A stretch of DNA of 64,000 bases from Annulohypoxylon bovei var. microspora (lineage: Eukaryota > Ascomycota > Sordariomycetes > Xylariales > Hypoxylaceae). Each line of letters opens with the position of its first letter. Within the stretch, counting starts at the first letter, position 1. Positions 45,577 to 56,846 of the stretch are shown piece after piece. The position numbers were made by a program, and so were the translations under genes. Location of the stretch: the NCBI GenBank assembly GCA_022836615.1, contig MU405289.1:62001-126000 (forward strand), given 5' to 3'. The notes under the pieces were generated by a model. It was not told the origin of the DNA, made no database searches, and saw only the letters and a program-made list of their open reading frames with translations.

Positions 45577-46613
45577 TTACCGTTCCACAACCTTAAAGAA
45601 GATTTCGTTCCGAGATTCGGAGTTGTGTGTATGTTTCGTTGATATTCAAAATTGGGGGTGTCCGGATTCAAAGTTCAACGCCAAGTTAACATGAGCGAAG
45701 CAATTTGAGGCTTAAGATCTTAGTATGAAACAGACATTCATGAGAAGATAGAACAGAATACACTACCTAAACAGATCCATCTGCAGAGTTACCAACAAAG
45801 GAAAATATCGCTGTCATGTGCGCCGCAGCAGGCCGATAATCTGGGACCGACTTTACCTGGCACTCTACTCTGAGTGGTCGGAGATGGGCGATAAAGCCCC
45901 GAAAGCTTCAAGGTTCTGGAAACAAGATCGTAGAAGCCAATATAGAACCAATCAGTGGCCGGCACCGGCACCTCCATATCGCAGTAGCACAAACCACAGC
46001 CGTTTTGATGCCACCCTCTTTGCTTACGAAGTTAACGATTGATTCGCCCATTCCAAGACCTAAACTTCAGCGGGGTGGATATGGAAACTAGATCAGCCAA
46101 TAGAATGATAGATGGATATAGCAAATGGACCGGGATGGCTGTGGGGGCAAGGGTAAAACGATCAGAATTCGCAAACTTCTCCAACCTTCTTATCGAAGTA
46201 TCTCTATCATTTGACGACAATTCTTGGCGTGTGAAACTCAAGGAGCCGCAACTTATGTTCCAGCCCCTAACTAGCTGGTTACCCCGGAAAAAGGCGATCT
46301 TGAGAAACACTAATATTTGCGAATGCGTTGCTACATAATCTACGATCTAATCGAAGATCTGCTGGGGTATGATGTTCTCTCTCCCGTCGCTCGCAACGGT
46401 ATCTAAAACATGCCGAACCTCGAAAAGCATTAAGGCTGGCTAAAATATCAACTACATAATCGCCCCTAAATTCGTAAAGCCCAGATCACTGTCCCTTGCA
46501 GTCATTCCCCATTCCCCTCCTTATATGAGCGTGTGTGGCATAGGTAGATGCCTTAACTCTTCCCAAAATCGACAGCGATACTCTTCCCGGAGGAAGCAAA
46601 TGTCGGGAATATA
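45577..46613. other. Intergenic spacer, MFS promoter
   Basis: 1 kb between the MFS start codon and the 3' end of the Zn2Cys6 regulator, both minus strand. It should contain the MFS promoter. The short frames present lack coding character. Confidence 0.5.
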
Positions 46614-48917
46614 CTAAAATTCAATATTCCAATTCGGGTCTCCTAGAAATCCAAATATAAAGGGTGTCCAAGCCTGGTTAGCCTGGTTCTCGGGGGCCCA
46701 AGCACTAGATTGAGGCTCTCCCGAAACCTCATCCCCTTTGGACAGCTGGGCCTGGAACCAGTTCTTCATCCAAGTAAGCTTTAAGCTGTAATGATCAAAG
46801 CGGTCATTTCTTTCATCTGTCGTCGTATTCGGCGTCAGGTTTACACCAAAGGTAACCGCAGCCTCTGCGGCCCTCTGGTTCCGTAGGCTAGTGACAGCCT
46901 TGAGGGTCTCTATAAGGCTCTCTAGGGTTGTCGTAAGATCAAGCATCTGCCGTGCTTCGTTGAGATCCCAGCCGTCGATCTCGATCAGCAGAAGTCTCGA
47001 TGCTCCGACTATGACGAAGAGGATCTCGGAAAATGCAGCAAATGACCAGTATAAGAAAGCTTCCGGCCCTACAGAGAGAACTGTCACGAAAAAGGATCTG
47101 GCTGCTTGAAGGGAGTAGAGCATGCACTGTCGTTGATGCTGCGCTGCCACTTCGTCTGATGGTTGAGAGTAGTTCGACGCCGGTAAATATAAACGGACTA
47201 AGATATAATGATGTATGGTCCAGAATCTTACTAAGCAATGGTGAGTCGATGTTTAGCAAGCGGAAAACGGGAAGAGTTATAGATAGGCTAAGAAGGGCGA
47301 GCGGATCTTACCGAACTGCCGATGTTCTCGAGCTACATTTGCAAATAGTTGGTCAAGTTGGTTACGAATGGACTGCATACTATTGCTCATAGAAAGATTG
47401 AAAACTGGAAGCCCATTGGCGTAAGTGGGGATGGTTATTGTCTCTGATATCCGTTCGACGATCTGCTGGAACCTAATCATTTTATATAAGATGAAGTCCG
47501 CGCCCAAATCCGTTGGGCGAACGAGCGAGTTGAGACAGTGGTCTATGTAATCGCCCTTTAACGCATTATCTCTCCCAAATTGTGATGCGTTCCTAATTAG
47601 TCGTCAGCTTGTCCCTTAAAGGGGGGTTAAGGGTACACCGCTGTCTGCTCACATCGAAAGGAGGTATTGGCAGCCTAAGAAGGCCCGCTGCTCTTCGGGT
47701 GTATGCGACTCCTCAAGGATTGTAGTCAAGTTAATTCCCATTATCGCTTCTCTCGCGTCCCTCGGATTAATTGCTACCATCATCTTCTGCTGGGTCGTGG
47801 GGGGAGGTCTCGTGATAGCAAGATTATGAGCGTATCCCATCGAAAGGTAGGTTAAGTAGGTTATCTTCTGGTCAAAGTAGAAATCGGGTTCGCCCCTATA
47901 CTGCAAATCAGCAAACACGTTATGAGGAGGCCGTAATAAGACACCTACCAGGCTACATAAACCAGTAGGCCTTGGAGCAAACCCAGATCTCGCTCCTCCA
48001 TCACCAACATATGCTGCCCTACGTAGGCGAGCACGCTTTTTCTAATCTCATTCTGTTTCGCAAGAGTGAGTTGAGCCGCAACGAGCATAATAACTCTAAA
48101 CAGGAATGGCTTCTTAGACAGAATTTCCTCTGCGGAGACATCGGGGTCGAGGACGACGAATGGAAAGATAGGAATGAACTTCATCTTGAAGTGAGATACT
48201 GCCTGCTCAGCCTGTCCCCATGTTAATCCGAACCCCGGCATTGATACCTTCTGGATAGGTAAAGATGGCCGTGGTTGTGGCGGTTGGTATGGGATATTGT
48301 TTTGTCCCAGCGGAGCTTGGTAGCCATCTCTGAGGGTGTTTGTGGTTGTTGCATTATGTGAAGGACTTGTCCCCGTTCCGGAAGAAACGGGTGAAGACGT
48401 GGTGTTGTCACTTGAAGTGATATCTCCTTCTGTGAGTCCGTATGGGCCAGCTCCTAGCAAGACATGTCCGTAACTGGGACCTCGCATAGGGGGGGTATGA
48501 TGAACATGTTTAGAGGGTACAGTCCTACCACATCATAATTAGTCAAATTTAACAATCTATTTTTAGGTTGGAGGCAGGCAATTGTAAGTCAAGAGTGGCC
48601 CATAGATTCACGTATAAGGTAGATTTCAATGGGGACCTTACCTTGCAGGCTTAACCTGTCGCGGTCTCCTTAGACTCTGGGTCGTCTGGGGAGCACACGT
48701 GATGTTCATCCGTCGACATCTAATCCGATATGCAGTTAGACTACTACCCAACTCATCGTACAATTAGTTACGGCGTGTTTTCTAACCTATCACAGCCGTC
48801 TTCAGCCTTGTTATGTTCGAAGTGACAGCGAGCCTTGGCCCTAGTACAAGGCGCACAAGCCCGCTGGCGTCGAATAGGACTCTTTGAGCGCTCAGTAGTC
48901 CCGGGAGGATTCTGCAT
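46614..48917 (-). CDS. Zn2Cys6 fungal-type transcription factor
   Basis: Six exons: 48917-48787, 48719-48642, 48524-47949, 47895-47653, 47592-47312 and 47230-46614, about 641 residues. The zinc finger is split by intron 1: ACAPCTRAKARC and GCDR come from exon 1, RCRRMNITCAP from exon 2, so all six Cys are present only after splicing. Intron 3 must use the AG inside TATAG (47896), not the nearer TTTGCAG, to give VYVAWGEPDFYFDQK in frame. The rest shows the Fungal_trans-type helical region (ITYLTYLSMGYAHNLAI, and later a Leu-rich segment around FAAFSEILFVIVGASRLLL). A Ser/Thr-rich linker lies at about residues 80-150. Probably a nuclear regulator; the neighbouring MFS gene is a plausible target. 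Confidence 0.9.
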
Positions 48918-50886
48918 ATTTAGGACGTCGGCATCCAAGATCGTTCCGCAGTAGTACTCAAGCACCGGGATTCAGATGACGAAGATGGAACGCGGTGTGT
49001 CAGTTGTCCTGATTAGTAAATGTTAACCCGTAGCTCCTCAGGATCAGAATGCCAGTTTCTACGCACTGTCCTCACTGCTGAAAAGGGAGGCTAAAATAAG
49101 GCTGACACCCAGATTTCGCCCACTGATTATCAAATATGGTCGGATATGTATGGAAGAGTGGTAAGTTAATTAGGAGTCGGATATGTAATCAAGATTCAGT
49201 GTTGAGATTATTGGGCGTTGGGCGTCTACCGCGTTAAGTCGATTCATAAGCCGGATTGGCGGTAATACTTCGGGTTTGAATAATCAGATCTATCACCCAT
49301 TATTGCAGTGAAATGGAGATTTGACTATCCCGGTCTAACCCGGCGAAACCCACCTAAACCCGCTTAACACCGCTCAACCCATACGCTGCTCCGCAGGAAT
49401 TTCATCATTTCGGCTTAACCAACTAACCGTCTCGACGGATAACAACGCGGGTTTTATTCCATCATCCTGTTGACGGATTTGACCTTGCCTTTATATAAAT
49501 CATGTTTTACCATATCTCCCTTGCGGACAATAACAAGCATTCATGCCAAGCATTTTGAAAGACCATTTTAGGCTTCGGTTCATAGGTGAAACCGGGTTTG
49601 TATTCAAGCCGTAGATGCTTGGCAACAAGCAGCTAAGTTAGGTAGGTATTTAAAGAAACTGCTCTGTTCCATTCCGCCGAAGTACAAGATCACTAGATCT
49701 GTCATTTGCCACTCTACTCTTGCAAAACAAGAAAGTTCCTAGATGTCATATATCAATCAAGATACTTATAGTTACAACATTAAGCGTAGTTAGACTTTAC
49801 ATTCTAGACCTAGAGCCATTGAGTACAATTTTAGCACTTTTAAGATCTAGTAAACATACCACGTTATATTCTTGGTTTCTTAGTTGATATATGTTTCCAA
49901 TTCACCTTAGGCTGCTTGGGTAGCTGTTCTCATAGTATATGTACTCGTAAATAGGGGTAGGTAAGAACCTAAGTAGGCATTGAGGGGTCTAAGTTGAATG
50001 CCATATAGTAGTTCGGAATGGGATCAAATACTAAAGTAATATTGGCAATGCCACAAAGAATAAGAGTGACCACTTATCAATAGAAGAAAGACAGAGAGCC
50101 CGAAGAGAACTAGCAGTTTGACTTGGACACCTTGAGATTTTTCTTACGACTCTGGGCCCCTTTTTATATGTCTACTCCAGTTATCCATTGTGAATAGTTT
50201 CAGGGGCACTGTCTTTATGGACATTCATCATCCAAGAACAGAAGAAGACCAATCATGTACCCAATAGACTCGATGTCCATGTCTTTGGGCCCCTATTTCC
50301 TCCCAGTGAGGTAGTGAACATGTTTGGTCAATATCATGAGGAAAACTTATCTGATAACACGCCATAGTAGCATTCTCTGAAAATAGGGGAGCCTCCTTCG
50401 ATGATCCCTTCTGTTAACACCTTCATTTCCATTCTGTCATACTTTGAGCTAGCACTGACAGGCCCGCCGTCTACGCCTTCTGCATATATCACGAACTCTG
50501 TCGGCGCTCCTCATCGTCAAGCAAACCATCCCCGATGTCGAGCCTCCCTCGTCACCGAGACCTCATCCTCGTCAACAATGGCTGCGCGCCTGATAATCGC
50601 AATGCGTCTATCCAGCGAACAAATACTGCCCATTGTCCTTAGGTACATAGGTTTTTTCGTCCAGGACACCTTAACTTCTCTCTTCTTCAATGTTTTTCCA
50701 ACCACCAAACATTTTCCTCTTTCCTTCATCTCACACTTCCTTCTCCAAACAATTGTGTGGCCCCAATATTGGCACCACGCGTCCTTCGCAGTTTCACTAT
50801 AACTCTCCACCACTTAATCATCAACACTTTCTTCTTATTTCATTTCACCTTGTAAATACCATTTTGACAAGCCACGCCCGCCCATA
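48918..50886. other. Intergenic spacer and leader
   Basis: About 2 kb. A loose CCC-rich stretch at 49332-49380 (AACCC-like words) recalls telomere repeats but is irregular. The last part (from about 50640) is pyrimidine-rich and probably the leader of the 832-residue gene; it contains an ATG-initiated frame at 50401-50802 that I do not call. Confidence 0.5.
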
Positions 50887-53385
50887 ATGGCGCGTCGCGC
50901 GTCACCTGATTCCGTCGAGGCAACGTTCTACCTCGAAAAATATGAGAACGCGCGTAAGACAGGCAAAGATCCTGAGATGACCGAATTCTTGCAATCGGTC
51001 AGCACCCAAGACCCCGCCGACCACACTGACTCCGACATGTCGCCTGGACAGTCGGAACCAGGATACGCCCCGAAGCATCAGGAGCGCACCAACGACAAGC
51101 AGCTAGCTAAGATGATTGACATCTTCAACGCCCCTGCCGTAGCAGTGCCTAGCAAGATCAAGGGTCCTGAGGTTAAGAAGTCGAATGAAGATGACATTGA
51201 GAAGCCTAGTCGCAAGCTCTCATCTAAGATCAAGAAGTTATTCAGCAAAGACGGCAAGGACGCAACATCTTTAGTTAGTGCCGAGAAGATGTTTTCTATC
51301 TTGAAGAACCCGGCCGTCATTCCTTTCGATATCCCCAAACTTCCCGAGTTGCCTAAGATGGTGCAGAACATGGGCCATGCTGGTCACCCGGGCAACAATG
51401 CTCCGCGAATGGTGACTTATGGCGACGATGACGGTGACGACGGTCGACATGGATTCGACAAGAACGCAGTCGAGGGTGGTAAACCCAGTTTCGATGAGAA
51501 GACATCTGCGTACGGTTCGGCTAAGGATGCCAACCGAAAGGAAGTCACCACCTCGGATAAATTAGGTGAATCAGATGATGTTTTTGGGGCCGACGAACCC
51601 GTCCAGCGTGAGAATGGACGACAGGACCAGTACCCCAACACCCCATCCCGCCGTTATCAAGCTTATCCTGATCAACATCCTGGGCAACATCCTGAGCATC
51701 ATGCTAAGTATCAGGCCGAGAAAGCTTCTGATGACGTCCAAGGTTTCTCGTACGAGAAGTCCGAACGCAAGGATCCCCACATCGCGAAACCCCCTGCTGT
51801 ACCCCAGCACGTCCCTTCTCTCTCGCAATTCGAACGTCGTGGTGTGAATGCGTTTCATGATTATGAAGATGATGATATCCAAGAGACCCCGCGTCGCATT
51901 ACCAAAGACGTGGATCCGGATAACCATGATTCCAGCTCACTTACCGTCGCTCATCACACGCCGTCTATTCAACAGATCTTGCACAAGCCGGAGCAAGCAG
52001 CGAGGGAGTTTGAGAGAGCCCTAGAGCTAGGCAAGGCACAGCAGCGCGCAAAGGCTAACTCAGCCAAAAGCATTGAGTATGGCAACGAGAACCACACTCC
52101 CAAGAACCACCGCGCTCCCCGCTTCCAAGAACCGATACCGAGCTTTCCCTCGTTCGATGAGCTTAGACGCCGAGAAGCTGAAGAAGCCAAGGGCCCAGAA
52201 CAAGTCCAGGCGGACAGACACGTGGGCGTCCAAAACTGGCTAGACGCCCCTCTATTGGCACCTGGTTCCGACAAGAGCGACGACTCGCCACGACAGGTTT
52301 ACGGGCCACGCAAAGGCGGCACTAAGCTGGAATCCAAGGAGCGCAAGAAGATCAAGCCCCCTGCGACTGTTCACTCAGAATCTTCTACGCCGTCTGGCAG
52401 ACCTAGAAGAAATGGCTTTTTGCCAACCATCTCGGAGGATGAATCAGAAGTGGGTCATCAACCCAACTTCCCAGAGCTCCATCACCCGTCCCCCACTCGT
52501 ATAGCCCGCATAGACCCTGCGCGCTACGAGGGAACTTCGTTCCTTCAGAAGGACTATGAGGCATCTCCTGCCCCCCAGGCTGGCTCAGACGTGCCCAGCT
52601 CACCGTTTGAGGTAGTACCTAGGGACCGTTGCATGCAGAGCGGACCGGATTCTCTGGAGAGACGCTCGCCGCCGAGCACGCCTAAGGCCCAGACAGCTCA
52701 GGGACGGCGTACTGCCGTCCAAGAGGTTGAGGCTCTCAAGAAGCACATCGAGGATTCCACCGCCGGCAAGGTTGCGTACAACGACTATGACTCCCAGAGC
52801 GATACTACAATCGGTCTTAGTCCAAACACTCTGTTAACCATGTACCCTCCCCCGCTTCGCATCATCAAAGACCCCACGAAGCATCGGGACGGTAGTTATC
52901 GGGACATTTTTGCCGAATACGAATCGGGGGGGTCTCAAGGACCCCAAGGTCCACGTCCGCTTCCTGTTATTCATCAATACCAGCAGCCCGAACAACCTCA
53001 ATCACTTCAGTTACCTCTGCCGCTCCAGATGCCCCAGGTGCCCCAGGTGCCCCAGGTGCCTCAGCCCAACGCAGCCAGCGCGGGCGCCTCGAATGAGGAT
53101 GCCGCCGATCAAAATGATGATATGATCCCCCCTCGCGAAGTCGCAGACATTATCCACGGGATGATTAAGGTCATTACCATCCTACTAAACCGCATGGAAG
53201 CAATGGAACAATACACAACATGGTTGGGTAGTGAAATCGTCCGCACACAAGCAATAGTAGATGACCTTGTTGGCGTGGATTATGAGTACGAGTTCGGGTA
53301 CGCTCCCTCCGAGAGCGATGATGTGGAGATAGAGGACGATGACGAGGACGATGACGAGGATGATGACGATGATGAGTTATTCTAA
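50887..53385 (+). CDS. Large disordered protein, unknown function (832 aa)
   Basis: One uninterrupted exon. I recognise no catalytic domain. Most of the protein is charged, Pro/Ser-rich and low in hydrophobics, so probably disordered. Identifiable pieces are an N-terminal block (MARRASPDSVEATFYLEKYE), a Lys-rich stretch with KLFSKDGKD (about residues 115-130), and a short heptad-like run near residues 360-385. A Gln/Pro/Leu tract contains three 9-bp repeats encoding Pro-Gln-Val. Near the C-terminus a likely helical segment (DIIHGMIKVITILLNRMEAMEQYTTWLG, broken here at residues 755-785) is followed by an acidic tail of Asp/Glu residues. A nuclear or chromatin-linked adaptor is only a guess. 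The lack of introns and the length make a genuine gene very likely. Confidence 0.82.
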   Translation: MARRASPDSVEATFYLEKYENARKTGKDPEMTEFLQSVSTQDPADHTDSDMSPGQSEPGYAPKHQERTNDKQLAKMIDIFNAPAVAVPSKIKGPEVKKSNEDDIEKPSRKLSSKIKKLFSKDGKDATSLVSAEKMFSILKNPAVIPFDIPKLPELPKMVQNMGHAGHPGNNAPRMVTYGDDDGDDGRHGFDKNAVEGGKPSFDEKTSAYGSAKDANRKEVTTSDKLGESDDVFGADEPVQRENGRQDQYPNTPSRRYQAYPDQHPGQHPEHHAKYQAEKASDDVQGFSYEKSERKDPHIAKPPAVPQHVPSLSQFERRGVNAFHDYEDDDIQETPRRITKDVDPDNHDSSSLTVAHHTPSIQQILHKPEQAAREFERALELGKAQQRAKANSAKSIEYGNENHTPKNHRAPRFQEPIPSFPSFDELRRREAEEAKGPEQVQADRHVGVQNWLDAPLLAPGSDKSDDSPRQVYGPRKGGTKLESKERKKIKPPATVHSESSTPSGRPRRNGFLPTISEDESEVGHQPNFPELHHPSPTRIARIDPARYEGTSFLQKDYEASPAPQAGSDVPSSPFEVVPRDRCMQSGPDSLERRSPPSTPKAQTAQGRRTAVQEVEALKKHIEDSTAGKVAYNDYDSQSDTTIGLSPNTLLTMYPPPLRIIKDPTKHRDGSYRDIFAEYESGGSQGPQGPRPLPVIHQYQQPEQPQSLQLPLPLQMPQVPQVPQVPQPNAASAGASNEDAADQNDDMIPPREVADIIHGMIKVITILLNRMEAMEQYTTWLGSEIVRTQAIVDDLVGVDYEYEFGYAPSESDDVEIEDDDEDDDEDDDDDELF
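53032..53058 (+). repeat. Three 9-bp tandem repeats (CCCCAGGTG)
   Basis: Three perfect copies, plus a degenerate fourth start, inside the 832-residue gene; each encodes Pro-Gln-Val. A candidate site for length variation between strains. Confidence 0.8.
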
Positions 53386-53890
53386 CTCGTCCATGACTTT
53401 GCTTGTGGTGGACTGGATGAGGCTATGGTGATCACATGATGATATTACGGAAACCATGGCCTGCCCTTTGACATTCTTATATACATCTTTATAAAGACGT
53501 ATAGAGAATAAAGTCGACCGATAGGGACATTAATGATGGGGAGTGAGGGAGTGAAGGAGTGAAGGAGTCCTTGAGGATGGAGGGTGGTCGAGACCGAGGG
53601 GTACATTATGTAAGCTAATAGCTTCTATAGCACCTTTCCAAGGTTCAGTATTGAATGGATTGATGCAACCCAATGCACGGGCCAATAATCAAAGTTCTCC
53701 GTGATTAATGACTTGCCAGCTGGCAGCTTCTGCCCACATCAAGTACCAAGTTTATCTTTAAACCTTAACACATAAACCATTATGTAAATTTAAATTGTAG
53801 AGCCTCCAGCTATACATAAAAGAACAAACGAACAAACGAACGAGTTCGAGTACCATTCTCAGGAAATCAGAAACCGGAAAATCAGCTAAT
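53386..53890. other. Intergenic spacer
   Basis: 500 bases between two plus-strand genes. A GGAGTGA/GGAGTGAA tandem is at about 53540-53568 and an AACG/AACAA tandem at about 53822-53842. No gene is seen. Confidence 0.5.
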
Positions 53891-54978
53891 ATGGATCCCT
53901 ATTCAGCAGAAGGCGAGCTTATCAACATTCACAACCACTTCCACCAAGGCCAATACCAAGAGGTAATCGACTTCGATACATCCGCCCTCTCCCCCGAAAA
54001 TGAGCTACCCGCCCGAGTGCTATCTCTCCGAGCGCAGATTGCTCTAGGACAAGCCGAAGATGTGATCGCGGACGTACAAGGGGAGTCGGAACCTGAGCTA
54101 GCTGCGATAGGCGCCCTAGCAGAATACACTTTGGGGAAGACGGATGCGGCGGTCAAGACTATAGAAGAGTTGGCTTCGTCGGCCGGTGATAACCAGACGG
54201 TTCAAGTCATCGGTGGGACGGTCTTGCAGGCCGCTGGCAAGTCGGAGGAGGCGCTCGCGCTCTTGTCGCAACATACCGGCAGTCGTATGTCCAACTCTCA
54301 ACGAACAATGGCTACGTGGCTTGTATAATTGTCTATAAATACTAATAGGGAGCTAGTTGATGCCGTTGCTCTGATCACGCAAATCCACCTCCAACAAAAC
54401 CGCACCGACCTAGCTCTCAAGGAAGTCACAGCAGCACGAAGATGGGCGCAAGATAGTCTACTTGTCAACTTGGCAGAGTCATGGGTTGGCCTGCGACTGG
54501 TATGTTACATGTTACACAATCCACTCGCCGAACCAATGGCACGGCTAACGAGTGATGTTCAATTTAGGGAGGAGACAAATACCAGCAGGCTTTCTACGTA
54601 TTCGAAGAGCTCGCGCAAGCTCCCTCGACATCCTCGATCGTCACCCTCGTCTCCCAGGCGGTATGCGAGCTCCATCTCGGCCGCGTCGAAGAGGCGCAAA
54701 GTGCGCTCACTCTAGCCGTACAAAAACATCCCGAGTATGCCGAGGCTATTACAAACCTGCTAGTCCTCACGATCATAAACGGCGAAGATCCCAGCGAGCT
54801 TACAAGGTATATATACCATGCCTGAACTACGTTTAACCTCTTCTTAATGCTAATGTCTGTCCCTTGCAGTGCCCTGAAGAAAGCCTCGCCCAAACATCTG
54901 TTCCTAGCTGATCTCGAAGAAAAGAGCGCGTTGTTTGATAAGGCTGCCACGAAATATAGCGCTAAGGTGTCGGCTTAA
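53891..54978 (+). CDS. COPE: Coatomer subunit epsilon (epsilon-COP)
   Basis: Four exons: 53891-54284, 54357-54499, 54568-54806 and 54870-54978, about 294 residues. Intron 1 has a strong GTATGT donor; the acceptor at 54356 (GCTAG) keeps the frame and gives TGSLDAVALITQIHLQQNRTDLALKE, while the AG eight bases earlier does not. Epsilon-COP (yeast Sec28) is part of the COPI coat that carries vesicles from Golgi to ER and stabilises alpha-COP. The protein is built of TPR-like helix pairs: IHNHFHQGQYQEVID near the N-terminus, then ALKEVTAARRWAQDSLLVNLAESWVGL and YQQAFYVFEELAQ, followed by LHLGRVEEAQSALTLA. It ends in a short helical tail (LADLEEKSALFDKAATKY). Size and motifs match the family. Confidence 0.95.
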
Positions 54979-55847
54979 ATAGGAGGGGTTGATAAAAAGG
55001 GGTCTTGAAGATGATACGTGCCGATATACTCGTAGACCTTGGAGAACGAGGTGTAGAGAAAAGGGAATACCTTTGGTTATGATAATTCATGAATACGACG
55101 AACGTCCTATATTGCGTTGTTCTGGCGTTGGCTATGTGTCCTCATTCTTGCACTACATAGGGTGACAGATAAAGTCACGATCGATTATCGATTACTCATG
55201 GGAGCTAAGTATCGAGGGGTTAACTTATTGCAATTCAGCAGTCGTTACAGGAATTTCCGAATTGGGTATTCCGATGAAGAGAAACCAGGTACCACAAGCC
55301 AGTCTAACTCAGTTGACATCATTATACTCTAAAGAGTCGTTTGGGATAAATAGCCCTCAGGATCCGAGAATTTATCGGAATGCACAATGACGCCTGGACT
55401 CCTATATGCAGGTGTGACAAACTGATAAAGGGAGCAGGTGAATATTTCTATCTGGCAATTGTGGCAGAGCATTAATATTATCGTCACAAGACTATTTCAA
55501 TATTGATGCAACTGATAAGAGTAGAAAAAGGGGGGAGTGGAGATTAACTGACAGCAAAAAACACGGAACACGATGCCCCTCCCTTTACATACCTGCATAC
55601 CTACATAGGTACCTACATACATAGTAGGCAGCTAAGTATTGAGTCTTGACCGCTTGCAAGGTTGCATTACGAGGAATCCCATATGTTACGTTAGCCTAAG
55701 AGCCTCTGACGATCTCATCGTGCCTCAAACTAGCCCCTTTGAGATGTGATAATTTTCATAGGCTTCCGCAGCGTCTGCCGCGCTAGACTGCCGCACACTT
55801 CGTCGCCAGCCAGTCAGAGCAGCTAGAGGATAGAACAAATCGTCGTG

Positions 55848-55888
55848 GGATTCGAACTTGAATCTCGTCTATGACATCACTTTCACCA
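55848..55888 (-). ncRNA. tRNA-like Pol III promoter relic
   Basis: On the minus strand a perfect A-box match TGGTGAAAGTG (55888-55878) is followed 30 bases later by AGTTCGAATCC (55858-55848), 10 of 11 matches to a B box. The sequence around it (GTCCGAGTGGTG) resembles a tRNA-Ser/Leu D arm. No pairing acceptor stem or anticodon arm can be drawn and there is no strong T run, so it is probably a decayed tRNA or SINE head. Confidence 0.3.
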
Positions 55889-56669
55889 CTCGGACCTTTT
55901 GCAGGCGCGCTTTTACACAGTAGAGCCTACCATCGCTTACACATGTTCCGTACCGCAATCGAACATCGTGACCCGTCAAATTGAAGTCATGGATTCTAAA
56001 AAGGCTGCAAACTAGTCTTGTATGTGTCCGCACGTACTTACGCTAGTGGTTGAGCTATCACGATTTATCGGGAAAGAGACTCGGCAGCCATTCGTCAGCC
56101 TATCCAGAAGTCCCACGACCTATCATGACAAAGATAGAATCTGTGAGAAATGTTTTGAGGGGCCTCGACTTTGAAACGAAGATCTTATACTCTTCAGTAA
56201 TATCGAAGAAATCTAGACTTCGGAGCAAAGCCTCAGGACAGGTCCGGAATCGAAAAGACTAGAACACGACCTTAGGGCCGATGAAGAAAAGTGGATAGGC
56301 CGTATCCGACACTTGTCCAGGTCGTCTTCGATCTGAAGGGAATTCTCGATCTCCTGGCCTATGACTTGGCCAGAAATTTCGAACCTGCCCGAGTGGACCG
56401 GATGGCGCTAAGATAGGTGGGATTGGCTGGTTCCAGACTATGTCAGTCTGCATGCAGATAGGACGATGGCTTCGTTTTCTGCCGAACTGATCCCGCACTC
56501 CAATTCGGGGGCTTGCATCATACCCCTGTACCAATCACACAGCCAGGATCAGGCTCGTTGCGTGAGATATGACGATGGCTTCGTTTGACTATGCTAATGT
56601 CTGGTCTCGTCATCGTGAAGGGTCCTGGCTGCGTAGCCCGTTCCGATTTTTTTCACGTTGGCAAACTAT

Positions 56670-56677
56670 TATATAAG
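56670..56677 (+). promoter_or_regulatory. Possible TATA box of HAD phosphatase gene
   Basis: TATATAAG lies 177 bases upstream of the ATG at 56847, followed by an AT-rich leader. Positional evidence only. Confidence 0.35.
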
Positions 56678-56846
56678 TTTGGTATCCTGCCACAATTGAG
56701 ATGATTCTTTATTCTAAGACAATTAAATTCATCGAGAAAACTAAATCATAACTACCATCACCATATATAAGATAGACTTAGAGTCTTGTCCGTCTTAAAA
56801 TATTTAGAACTTCAGATCATAAACACCTACAGAAAGATCATCCAAG

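Larger units (their letters stand above)
54979..56846. other. Intergenic spacer
   Basis: 1.9 kb without a convincing gene. It holds CATACCTACATAGGTACC-like repeats near 55590-55630, a tRNA-like relic on the minus strand (about 55848-55888) and, near 56670, a TATATAAG that may serve the HAD phosphatase gene. Confidence 0.5.

Noticed and set aside
47896..47948. Apparent frameshift in the second Zn2Cys6 regulator between exons 3 and 4
   Set aside because: Using the first AG (TTTGCAG) breaks the frame, but the AG six bases on (TATAG) restores it and gives VAWGEPDFYF, so no mutation is needed.
49332..49380. CCC-rich stretch resembling telomeric repeats
   Set aside because: The spacing is irregular and the unit is not TTAGGG/CCCTAA, so an interstitial telomere is not supported.
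50401..50802. 133-codon ATG frame upstream of the 832-residue gene
   Set aside because: Probably lies in promoter/leader sequence. No domain is recognisable; kept only as a possible upstream ORF.
54285..54356. Alternative acceptor at 54348 in the epsilon-COP gene
   Set aside because: It shifts the frame; the acceptor at 54356 gives a sequence that fits the family.
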